From Planctomycetaceae bacterium (lineage in GTDB: Bacteria; Planctomycetota; Planctomycetia; Planctomycetales; Planctomycetaceae), in the NCBI GenBank assembly GCA_020426505.1, contig JAGQPX010000235.1, positions 1 to 41,035 on the forward strand: a DNA stretch of 41,035 nt. The letters run 5' to 3'. The notes under the pieces are model-generated. The model was not told the DNA's origin and ran no database searches. It was given only the letters and a program-made list of their open reading frames with translations. Each line of letters begins with the position of its first letter. The first letter of the stretch is position 1. This document shows, piece by piece, positions 24,177 through 31,773 of this stretch. Made by a program: the position numbers and the translations under genes.

Positions 24177-25250
24177 TCAACTCGATGTCACATGTGGGGT
24201 GGGAGCCAAGTGTTTGCCTGCCGTGGTGATTTGAACGTCACCATCGGGGGTGAACTCGACATGATGAGGTGCCCATTCAATCGGTTCGCCCCAAGTGATG
24301 TCGTTCAGCATTCGTGCGGCAAGATTTTCTTTTGCCAGCTGTCGATAGCCCAGATAGCTCGTGGTCAGTCGCGGATTGATCTCAACGATGACCGGTGAAT
24401 CGCCGTGAAACGCGGGCAGAATCAGGTCAAACCCGATGTACCCCCACAGGCCTGTCAGTCGGAGGCACGCCCGTTCAACAAGCTGCCGAACGGCGGAATG
24501 TGAGCCAATCTCCGCGGGCACTGTGCCTCCACCGTAGGCGAACGTGCCGTCTGTTGACAGCCGCTGAGTCGCAATCGGGAGCACCTCGAAATCGTGACCA
24601 TTCGGTAGAAAGATTACGCCGGCAGAGATGGCCATGCCGCGAATGAACGGTTGCACGATCATCGCGTCAACATTGCACTTGGCACCTTCGAGATTCGCTT
24701 TCACTGCATGTTCAATCGTGTCAAACAATCTCACACCCTGCGACCCTGCTCCAAATCGCGGCTTGACGACGACAGGACCGGACGACATCTCGGTATCAGG
24801 TCGGTCGCCCCATTCTGATGTCTCGATCGTCGGGATGTCGGCATGCTCTAACACGCGTGCCAATGCCAGTTTGTCGCTGCACAAATGAGTGACGTCGGAT
24901 ACTGGATTGAGCAGTTGAACGCCATTGATGCTTTCGACCGCACGGCATCTCTCCGTCAAAACGTTGCCCAACTCCGGAGCAATGATGAGACACGCATCTG
25001 AGGATGCCGCGAGTTCGAGGAAGACATCCTGCTCCTCCTCGGGACTGGAGACTCGCCGTTCCCGGACGCCTTCGACACCCAGACTCGGACGATCTCGGTC
25101 GAGCGTCGTAACAACGTTACAGTCCGGCTGGCGAGCAAAGTCGCTGACGATCGCACGAAGCATGGCGAGCCCCTCACGTTCAAGCGAGCGAGGCAACTGG
25201 TCCTCCGTCCACGCGCCGCCACAGACGTACTCTGAGATGAAGACTTGCAT
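24177..25250 (-). CDS. ATP-grasp ligase, MfnD-like (tyramine-glutamate ligase-like)
   Basis: A 357-residue ATP-grasp protein beginning MQVFISEYVCGGAW. ATP-grasp motifs are clear: VVKPRFGAGSQGVRLF near 172, VQPFIRGMAISAG near 205, and VIVEINPRLTTSYLGYRQL near 297, where Glu and Asn bind metal. MfnD from methanogens joins glutamate to tyramine in methanofuran synthesis, and related bacterial proteins occur with H4MPT genes; adjacency to the MfnF-like gene supports this assignment. An upstream open stretch to 25718 overlaps trkA, is Arg-rich and was rejected. It sits 53 bp after trkA. The exact substrate is inferred from context, not shown by the sequence. Confidence 0.75.
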   Translation of the reverse strand: MQVFISEYVCGGAWTEDQLPRSLEREGLAMLRAIVSDFARQPDCNVVTTLDRDRPSLGVEGVRERRVSSPEEEQDVFLELAASSDACLIIAPELGNVLTERCRAVESINGVQLLNPVSDVTHLCSDKLALARVLEHADIPTIETSEWGDRPDTEMSSGPVVVKPRFGAGSQGVRLFDTIEHAVKANLEGAKCNVDAMIVQPFIRGMAISAGVIFLPNGHDFEVLPIATQRLSTDGTFAYGGGTVPAEIGSHSAVRQLVERACLRLTGLWGYIGFDLILPAFHGDSPVIVEINPRLTTSYLGYRQLAKENLAARMLNDITWGEPIEWAPHHVEFTPDGDVQITTAGKHLAPTPHVTSS

Positions 25251-25303
25251 AGGGCGATCGACGAGGAGCGAGTTCCGATCAAGACGAGACAGAATCAACC
25301 AGT

Positions 25304-26644
25304 TCACTTCACCGGTTCGAACAGCTTTAGAACCTCGGCACTGTTCTCCCTTTGAAGCAACACGACAGCCGTGTCGCCGACCTTCAATTGGTCCGTCCCT
25401 GTGGCGACCCAGACGACTTCGTCTCTCACGATCGCCGCGATCAGACAGGGAGGATGAGGCAGGTCTTTCAACGGTGCTGCGGTTATTGGCGCCCCTTTGG
25501 CGACGTCGACTTCCCACACCGACGCATCCTGGCCTGCGACCTCCGACTGAGCGACCACGACACCGAAACTCAACATTCCCACAACTTCCCGCGCCATCAC
25601 CTGACGTGGACTGACAGCAATGTCGATGCCCAGTTTCTCTAACACGTTCGCGTAATCCGGTCGTCGGACGACACTGAGAATCTGCTTCGCCCCCAGTTCG
25701 CGGGCTTCGACACCACAAATGATGTTGTCCTCATCTCGTCCGGTCGCTGCCACAAACGCATCCGCAGCGCCGACGCGCGCCTCCTCCATTTCCGATCTCC
25801 ATGTGGCATCGGCGTTGAGCACGGTCACTTCGGGGAGACGCTTGGCGAGGTATTCGCATCGCTCCGCGTCGGCCTCGAGCATCTTGACCCGATAGCGGTC
25901 ATGATGCAGGGCCCGGGCAAGGTGGAATCCGACTTCTCCCCCGCCGGCGATAATCACGTCGATCCGCAGTCTCGCCTTTCGCTCAAACGATTTGCGAGTC
26001 GCTTCGAGGTCTTTCTGATGACCGATCAGCGTCACGACATCTCCGGATTCAATGACGTCGTCCGCACCGGGAATTCGAGTCTGTTGGGCATTTGAGATCA
26101 GACCGATGCGAACCTGTGTCGGCAGACCGATCTCGCGGAGCTTCTTCCCGACAGCCTTCGCATCCGCTTCCACTGCGACCTCGTGCACGTGAACGCCTCC
26201 ACGGGCGAAATTTTCGACCGCAAACAGTCCCGGCGCACGAATGCCTTTGGCGAGTTCTAATGCAGTGAGGTGTTCCAGACTCAGGAGCCTGTCGATGCGA
26301 AAGTGCCGTTGGTAATCGAATGTACTGAAGTCCCGATAGGCCGGATTAAAGATTCGGACCACACTTCGCCGCGCGCCCATTGCCTTCGCGAGGCTGGCCC
26401 CGACGACGTTTAGTTCGTCACGGTCGGTCACTGCGAGAACGAGGTCGGCCGATTGCACGCCTGCTTGAAACAGGGGGATCGCCTCGCATCCCGAGCCGTG
26501 AACCGTCTGGACATCGATCTTCTCTTCGACCCGATTGAGTGCTTCCCGCGACGAGTCGACGAGGACCACATTGTGCTGGTCCGCGCAAAGCATCTCGGCA
26601 ATGGATGTCCCGACCGTACCGGCACCAATGACAACAATATGCAT
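25304..26644 (-). CDS. trkA: TrkA-type potassium channel regulatory subunit
   Basis: A 446-residue peripheral membrane protein with two repeats of RCK-N plus RCK-C. The first Rossmann motif is HIVVIGAGTVGTSIAE at residues 2-17, with the acidic ribose-binding VVLVDSS after it. The second is VIIAGGGEVGFHLARAL near 230, with VKMLEAD. RCK-C-like regions follow each (VTLIGHQ; TAVVLLQ). TrkA binds NAD(H)/ATP and gates a TrkH/TrkG-type channel, which is not in the window. The ATG at 26644 immediately precedes the Rossmann motif; the longer frame to 26698 adds Cys-rich sequence with no match. The gene leads the block with the C1-cofactor genes, possibly only by chance. Confidence 0.92.
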   Translation of the reverse strand: MHIVVIGAGTVGTSIAEMLCADQHNVVLVDSSREALNRVEEKIDVQTVHGSGCEAIPLFQAGVQSADLVLAVTDRDELNVVGASLAKAMGARRSVVRIFNPAYRDFSTFDYQRHFRIDRLLSLEHLTALELAKGIRAPGLFAVENFARGGVHVHEVAVEADAKAVGKKLREIGLPTQVRIGLISNAQQTRIPGADDVIESGDVVTLIGHQKDLEATRKSFERKARLRIDVIIAGGGEVGFHLARALHHDRYRVKMLEADAERCEYLAKRLPEVTVLNADATWRSEMEEARVGAADAFVAATGRDEDNIICGVEARELGAKQILSVVRRPDYANVLEKLGIDIAVSPRQVMAREVVGMLSFGVVVAQSEVAGQDASVWEVDVAKGAPITAAPLKDLPHPPCLIAAIVRDEVVWVATGTDQLKVGDTAVVLLQRENSAEVLKLFEPVK

Positions 26645-26781
26645 GAATGACGCTTGTCGATGAACAAAGGCTGACAGACAACCGTCGCAACACTGCAAAC
26701 CGTTGTCACGGTGATTGTATGCGGTTCACGGTCAACGATGCGACCGAGCAAGTGCCGCTCGACAGCGGGACGCCGTGTGGC

Positions 26782-27633
26782 TCAGAAGCTCGCCGTTGTG
26801 GCGTGGGGCATAAAGAAGCCGCTCACGTAGCTCAAGAGACGCTCCGAAGCGTGAGGCATCTCGGATTCGATGCGGTCGGCGAGTGAACCCGGGTCGGGAT
26901 TCTCACGCAGGTCGTTGAGGTAATTGATCAACAACATCTGCGTATCGGGAGACTCATGCAGCAGAAAGTGAACCCAGGCCCACGATTCCTGATAGTCGAG
27001 GCGATGCATCTCCGCGACGTCTTCCAGACTTTCCAGTCGCCGAAGATCGGGACGCCATCCATTCTGGACGGCTGTCGACAACCGCTGGGCATGTTCAACG
27101 TTGACTCGCTGCGGGTCTCGACCGGTGACTTCAAAGTACTCCGCGATCCCCTCATCCAGCCAAAGCGGCACGGCCTTGAGACCCGCGTGCAGAAGACCGT
27201 GCGTGTACTCGTGACGCAGGTCGACTCGCACCTGGTCGCCGTTGAACGCGTACACCGCCAGTTCAGCCGGAGAGCCGATGAAGAACGCCCTCCTCGGGGG
27301 AAGGTCGGGATACGCCTCACTCATGTAGTTCGAGTACTCGCTTTCATTGCTGAACAGATAAACGACGACGCGGCGTTCTTCCAAGGGGACATCGAGCGTC
27401 TCAGCAACTTGGTTCCGTAGCTCTTTCAATTCGAGGATCAACGGGTCACTCTTCGTCATCTCGATGTCGGTCAGCACCACCAGTTGGTCGGAGCTCACCG
27501 AATAACGACTCGGCAGTCCCGACATCGTTGGCGACTGCGTCGCGCAGCCCCAGACGCCGACGGCCAAGGTCAGCAAACCAAGGCGAAGGGGCGTGAGAAT
27601 TCGCGGAATGTGCAGAGCTGAGTGATCCGTCAC
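26782..27633 (-). CDS. Lipoprotein zinc metallopeptidase-like protein (DUF1570-type)
   Basis: About 283 residues with a lipoprotein signal (LRLGLLTLAVGVWGCATQ; lipobox Cys near residue 30). The core carries a gluzincin pattern: VDLRHEYTHGLLHAG gives the HExxH zinc site, and PLWLDEGIAEYFE supplies the third ligand Glu, as in the DUF1570-like peptidase-type proteins frequent in planctomycetes. The N-terminal part of the mature protein (VVVYLFSNESEYSNYM) matches the domain before the zinc site. It is probably anchored in the cell envelope. The start is uncertain: GTG at 27633 and TTG at 27654 both fit, and AGGGG lies upstream of the GTG. It follows fmt by 132 bp. Confidence 0.75.
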   Translation of the reverse strand: MTDHSALHIPRILTPLRLGLLTLAVGVWGCATQSPTMSGLPSRYSVSSDQLVVLTDIEMTKSDPLILELKELRNQVAETLDVPLEERRVVVYLFSNESEYSNYMSEAYPDLPPRRAFFIGSPAELAVYAFNGDQVRVDLRHEYTHGLLHAGLKAVPLWLDEGIAEYFEVTGRDPQRVNVEHAQRLSTAVQNGWRPDLRRLESLEDVAEMHRLDYQESWAWVHFLLHESPDTQMLLINYLNDLRENPDPGSLADRIESEMPHASERLLSYVSGFFMPHATTASF

Positions 27634-27765
27634 TCGACTACGATCCCCTGTCAAGCAAGAGCGGCGGCGAGAGTGGTGGCGAATTCTCGCAGAAGCCGAA
27701 AAACTGCACAATACGGGTTGCACAGGCAAAAACAGGGAGGAAACCTCGCCTGTGGTGACGATGGT

Positions 27766-28746
27766 TCACTCCGCTGAAAGTTCCCGTCCGAATCGATCGC
27801 CGGCCGCGAACGTGTGGCCCCGCAGGAAGTCGCCCGCAGACATGGCCCGTTTTCCGGCGAGTTGCAGACGATTGACCCTGACGCTCCCATCCCCCGTCGC
27901 CACACACAACACGGCATCGTCCTCGGTGGGAATGATCGTGCCGGGACCGTGATCGCCAGCTGAGGCAGTGATTGGATCGATGTCCAGAATCAAGACTCGA
28001 ACCGGTGAGGCGTCTTGCGAGTGGAGGAAGGTGTAGGGGTTGGGCCACGGCTGCATTGCACGGACGTGACGCTCAATAACCTCAGACGGCTGCGACCAGT
28101 CGATCTCGCCGACTTCTTTCTTCATGCTGGGAGCCTTGGTCACCAGCGACCGATCCTGCACGATTTCCTGCGTCGTGCCGGCTTCCAATTGGTTGATCAC
28201 ATCGAGTGTCAGCTGCGGTGAGAGTTGGGACAACCGTGTCGTGAGGTCGCCCGTCGTCTCCTTCGCCCCGATGGCCGTGCTGATCATGCCGAGGATGGGC
28301 CCCGCATCGAGTCGCGGTTCGATCTTGAAGATGGTGATCCCGGTTTCGGACTCTCCGTTCAACACCGCGTACAGAATCGGTGCGGCACCTCGATACTTGG
28401 GCAGCAACGACGCATGCACGTTGATCGCACCCAACCGGGGAATTGTGAGCAACTCGGCCGAGAGGATCTGCCCATAGGCCGCCACAACAAACAGGTCCGC
28501 ATTGAAACCGCGCAGACGTTCGAGCGACTCCGGAGTGTTTGCATTGTCGGGTTGAAAGACAGGCGTGCCACGCTCAAGTGCCGCATCCTTCATGGGGTGA
28601 GGATGCCGATGATGCCCGCGCCCCGTGCGGTCCGGTTGCGTCACGAGACCGACCACTTCATGCTCGGTGTCGTACAAACTAAGGAACGTCGGCAACGCGA
28701 AGGTGCCTGTCCCCATCATCAGGAGACGCAAGCTCATGGGGTTCAT
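27766..28746 (-). CDS. fmt: Methionyl-tRNA formyltransferase
   Basis: A 326-residue enzyme that formylates Met-tRNA(fMet) using 10-formyl-tetrahydrofolate. It has the N-terminal RLLMMGTGTFALPTFLSL, the catalytic Asn/His of AINVHASLLPKYRGAAPI, and the catalytic Asp in RLDAGPIL. The C-terminal tRNA-binding domain (WPNPYTFL ... GDFLRGHTF) is complete. Its ATG overlaps the def stop in an ATGA arrangement, which implies translational coupling; an ATG three codons later is also possible. Formylation and deformylation are thus encoded side by side, as in many bacteria. Confidence 0.95.
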   Translation of the reverse strand: MNPMSLRLLMMGTGTFALPTFLSLYDTEHEVVGLVTQPDRTGRGHHRHPHPMKDAALERGTPVFQPDNANTPESLERLRGFNADLFVVAAYGQILSAELLTIPRLGAINVHASLLPKYRGAAPILYAVLNGESETGITIFKIEPRLDAGPILGMISTAIGAKETTGDLTTRLSQLSPQLTLDVINQLEAGTTQEIVQDRSLVTKAPSMKKEVGEIDWSQPSEVIERHVRAMQPWPNPYTFLHSQDASPVRVLILDIDPITASAGDHGPGTIIPTEDDAVLCVATGDGSVRVNRLQLAGKRAMSAGDFLRGHTFAAGDRFGRELSAE

Positions 28747-29330
28747 CCCTGTGTGAGAGCAGCAACTTGGGCTTCGAGTTCGTCACGAAGACGATTGTCA
28801 TCTGGGATCTCTCCCGCCGCTTGCAACTGCCGAAAGCGAGTCTCGAACTCGCCGACCTTGGGTGCCAATTCTTTCTCCGCAGACTCCGAGATGCGATCGA
28901 TGAACAACACACCATCCAGATGATCCGACTCGTGCTGGATCACCCGCGATGGCAGGTCGTCGATCTTCAACTCGAAGCCCTGCCCGTCGAGGTCGTATGC
29001 TTCGACGGTGATCTCGTCAGCACGTCGCACTTCCGCGTAGAGCTCGGGAAGACTGAGACACCCTTCTTCTCCAAGAACTGACCCTTTGCGACTCGTAATC
29101 TCCGGATTGATGAACACAAATTCCGATTCCGATTCGTTGGGGTCGCCCGTCGGATTCATGATGAACAGTCGTAACGGCAGGGCGACCTGATTCGCAGCAA
29201 GTCCGATTCCCTGTGCTTCGTACATCAACTCGAACATCTGCCCCACCGTCTCGCGCAGCGACGCATCGATCCGGGTGACATCGCTGGACTTCCAACGCAA
29301 GGCCGGGTGTGGGTAGTGGACGATTTCCAT
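28743..29330 (-). CDS. def: Peptide deformylase
   Basis: A 195-residue enzyme that removes the formyl group from nascent proteins. All three motifs are present: GIGLAANQV near residue 41, EEGCLSLP near 88 (metal-binding Cys), and QHESDHLDGVLF near 131 (HExxH metal ligands and catalytic Glu). It is slightly longer than E. coli Def because of a charged C-terminal tail (RLRDELEAQVAAL). The start at 29330 gives the standard MEIVHYPHPAL opening. It is first in the operon with fmt. Upstream lies a repeat-rich intergenic region. Confidence 0.96.
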   Translation of the reverse strand: MEIVHYPHPALRWKSSDVTRIDASLRETVGQMFELMYEAQGIGLAANQVALPLRLFIMNPTGDPNESESEFVFINPEITSRKGSVLGEEGCLSLPELYAEVRRADEITVEAYDLDGQGFELKIDDLPSRVIQHESDHLDGVLFIDRISESAEKELAPKVGEFETRFRQLQAAGEIPDDNRLRDELEAQVAALTQG

Positions 29331-29762
29331 GCAGGACTGCAGTTTAGCAGATGATCAGTAACGGGCATTCATGATGAGATTGACGATCATCATCGACGAA
29401 CTCAGAGTCGGATTAACGGATGCTTACCGCGGGGTGGCCGGGTCTGACCAACGGGGAAGGCCCGGATCGGAGATCGCAGGGCCATCCGCTTCGCTTCTGA
29501 CCCTGCCACCCTGGCCGACTCCGCGTCAATGAACCCGACTCTCATTAGCCGTGATCGTTGATCGCGAACCGATTATTGCGGAGTGACACGACCGGGTCAA
29601 ACTGGTCGTGACGCCCGGCGATCATCGGCAAACGACAACAACGCAGCGTTGAGAAGAGTGGGGAGCACCGTCTACACTGAGGGTCACACCTGTGTTGGAC
29701 AGCCTGAATGAGACCGACACGCGGCACAACTCGCTTATCTTGAGTGAATGTGGGAGAGAGAA
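29331..29762. other. Divergent intergenic region rich in inverted repeats
   Basis: These 432 bp between def and the LRR gene contain at least four inverted repeats: ATGATG/CATCAT (29371-29393), the long imperfect palindrome at 29431-29514, CACGACC/GGTCGTG (29587-29610), and CAACGC-A-GCGTTG (29639-29651). No ORF has a recognisable product. GGGAGAG at 29751-29758 is the Shine-Dalgarno for the LRR gene. Confidence 0.55.
29431..29514. repeat. Long imperfect palindrome, REP/MITE-like
   Basis: GGGGTGGCCGGGTC (29431-29444) and its near-complement GACCCTGCCACCCT (29499-29512) form about 13 pairs out of 14-15. Nested inside is GGCCC/GGGCC (29459-29483). The intervening arm sequence is GC-rich. It resembles dispersed intergenic hairpin repeats of other genomes, but only one copy is in the window. 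Confidence 0.5.
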
Positions 29763-30605
29763 ATGCGGATGTTTCAGATGAGTTGCAGTGTGGTTTTGGC
29801 TGGAGTGTTGCTCGCAGCGGGACCGTCGCTCTCTCGTGCCGATGAAATCTTTCCTGATGAGAATCTGCGTGCTGCGATCAAGGCAATCCTCAAGCAAAAG
29901 CAGATTGAGAAGGAAGAGATTGCTGAGGAAGACCTCAAAACCATCTTCTTCCTCAAGGCAGAGGGCAAGGAGATCGGCGACCTCACCGGATTGGAGAAAT
30001 GCACGAATCTGGCTCAAGTCGAATTGGCCGGGAACCGCATCGAAAGTCTGCAACCTTTGGCGAACCTCAAGAACGTGCAGTTCCTTGATGTTGCAAAGAA
30101 CCGAGTCTCCGATCTCGCGCCGGTCAGCACGATAGTGAAGTTGCAGTATCTCCAACTCGAAAACAACTTCATCGAAAGTCTCGCCGGGTTGGAAACTCTG
30201 GAGAATCTCCGATCGCTGTACCTCAGCGGCAACAAGATCTCGGACCTTCAGCCGCTGGCGCCGTTGGGGAAACTGCGATCATTGTATCTCGACGACAACA
30301 AGGTGCGTGATCTGTCGCCGTTGATTGAGTTGAAGTGGCTGTCCACGATCGGGCTGCGGCAGAACGCGGTTACCGATCTCTCGCCGTTGTCCAACATGAC
30401 CGAACTGCGGTTCACATTCCTCGAAGGAAATCCGGTGTCCGATCTGACACCACTTGTCACCATGGCGAAGGCCGATGCTGAGGGCGATCAGCGGTTCGCT
30501 CCTTACTGGAACCTCTACCTCGATGTCGACTCACTCGGCGACGCCGCGAAGCAGCAGGTCGAGGAACTGAAGACGATTGGTGTTCGCATCAATCGCAAAG
30601 ATTGA
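29763..30605 (+). CDS. Secreted leucine-rich-repeat protein, internalin-like
   Basis: A 280-residue exported protein. The ATG at 29763 has GGGAGAG at good spacing; a second ATG at 29748 would add five residues. The signal peptide runs MRMFQMSCSVVLAGVLLAAGPSLSRA. After an EIFPDENLRAAIKAILK cap of the internalin type come at least seven 22-residue leucine-rich repeats with the pattern LxxLxxLxLxxNxIxDLxPL (residues about 70-235), then a short non-repeat tail. It probably binds a protein or surface partner outside the membrane. No catalytic domain is seen. It precedes the alkyltransferase/EndoV fusion by 32 bp, but shares no evident role with it. Confidence 0.88.
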   Translation: MRMFQMSCSVVLAGVLLAAGPSLSRADEIFPDENLRAAIKAILKQKQIEKEEIAEEDLKTIFFLKAEGKEIGDLTGLEKCTNLAQVELAGNRIESLQPLANLKNVQFLDVAKNRVSDLAPVSTIVKLQYLQLENNFIESLAGLETLENLRSLYLSGNKISDLQPLAPLGKLRSLYLDDNKVRDLSPLIELKWLSTIGLRQNAVTDLSPLSNMTELRFTFLEGNPVSDLTPLVTMAKADAEGDQRFAPYWNLYLDVDSLGDAAKQQVEELKTIGVRINRKD

Positions 30606-30637
30606 CGTCGGAATCCCGCTGACCGACAGAGGTCGTG

Positions 30638-31660
30638 ATGCACTCGCTGTTGGAGCATGCTCCGGATCTCCACGCCGAATTGCATCAACTCCTCCTGCAG
30701 GTTCCGTCCGGGCGCGTCACGACGTATGGCAAACTGGCGGGGGCACTGGGTGACTCAGGTGCGGCACGCTGGGTCGGCGAAGCGCTGGTCGACCATCCCC
30801 ACGATGAACATTGCCCATGTCATCGCGTCGTCCGCGTGGATGGTCACATTGGTCTGTACATCAGTCGCGACTCGACCGAGAAGGCTGCTCGACTGCAGAC
30901 AGAAGGCGTGTCCGTTACGAATGACCGCGTCGATTGTCGCGATGGCTTCTTCGACGAATTCCAAAGTTCGGCGCCACTCGCGAGACTCCGGCAAGTTCAA
31001 ACGGAACTGAGTCCGACTGTCCGGCCACTCAAGTCGGCCCCGACATCCGTGGCCGGCGTGGACGTCTCCTATGTCTCATCGACCGAGGCGGTCGCCGCTT
31101 ATGTCCTGCTGGAGCCGTCCTCTCTTCGAGAGATCTGGTCGACAACCGTGGTTTGTCCGGTCGAGTTTCCCTATATCACCGGATATCTATCGTTTCGCGA
31201 GTTGCCGATGTTTGTCTCTCTGTTCAAGCAGGTCCGAGAGGCGGATCGAATGGCGGATGTGACCTTCGTCGACGGAAACGGGATTCTGCATCCGCGTCGG
31301 GCCGGAAGTGCGAGTTACGTTGGCATCGCAACGGACTCCCCGACGATCGGGGTGGGCAAGAAGTTGCTGCTCGGGAAAGTGGACGTCGACCGAGTAACCG
31401 CTAAAGAGCCTCGCAAGATCACGCATGAGGGCGAAACTGTGGGATATGCGATGACGGCAGGGGCCAGGAACCGGCCATTCTTCGTTTCGCCCGGACACCT
31501 GACGAGTCTGGAGGATGCCCGGCGGTTCACCACGCAAGTGATGACAGACAGACGGCTGCCCCTGCCCATCGTCCTTGCGGATCGCCTCAGCCGGGATGAG
31601 GCCCAATTGCTCAAGCAACAAAACGCAGAGACTGACACGAAATCAGACATTCCGCCCTGA
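30638..31660 (+). CDS. O6-alkylguanine alkyltransferase-like / endonuclease V fusion
   Basis: A 340-residue two-domain DNA repair protein. Residues about 7-95 are the C-terminal DNA-binding and catalytic domain of MGMT/Ogt: VPSGRVTTYGKLAGALG, ARWVGEAL, and PCHRVVRVDGHIG with Cys61, the alkyl-accepting cysteine; the N-terminal ribonuclease-like MGMT domain is absent. Residues about 105-335 are endonuclease V: AGVDVSY (Asp142), YITGYLSFRELP (Glu188), VTFVDGNGILHPRRAG (Asp212), and VSPGHLTSLEDA (His). EndoV cuts DNA or RNA next to deaminated adenine (inosine). A comparable AGT-EndoV fusion has been described in the archaeon Ferroplasma. The ATG at 30638 follows AGAGGT. Confidence 0.9.
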   Translation: MHSLLEHAPDLHAELHQLLLQVPSGRVTTYGKLAGALGDSGAARWVGEALVDHPHDEHCPCHRVVRVDGHIGLYISRDSTEKAARLQTEGVSVTNDRVDCRDGFFDEFQSSAPLARLRQVQTELSPTVRPLKSAPTSVAGVDVSYVSSTEAVAAYVLLEPSSLREIWSTTVVCPVEFPYITGYLSFRELPMFVSLFKQVREADRMADVTFVDGNGILHPRRAGSASYVGIATDSPTIGVGKKLLLGKVDVDRVTAKEPRKITHEGETVGYAMTAGARNRPFFVSPGHLTSLEDARRFTTQVMTDRRLPLPIVLADRLSRDEAQLLKQQNAETDTKSDIPP

Positions 31661-31773
31661 ATCTCTTTGCGATCCCGTAGGCGATGCTGGACGGGACATC
31701 GTGGGGCGTTATGATCGAAGTATGAGGTGCCGCACAGGACGCGGCGCCATCGACGAACTCTCTGATCCAATGA

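Noticed and set aside
25251..25718. N-terminal extension of the ATP-grasp protein
   Set aside because: It overlaps trkA, is Arg/Gly/Ser-rich and adds nothing to the ATP-grasp fold, which begins at the ATG at 25250.
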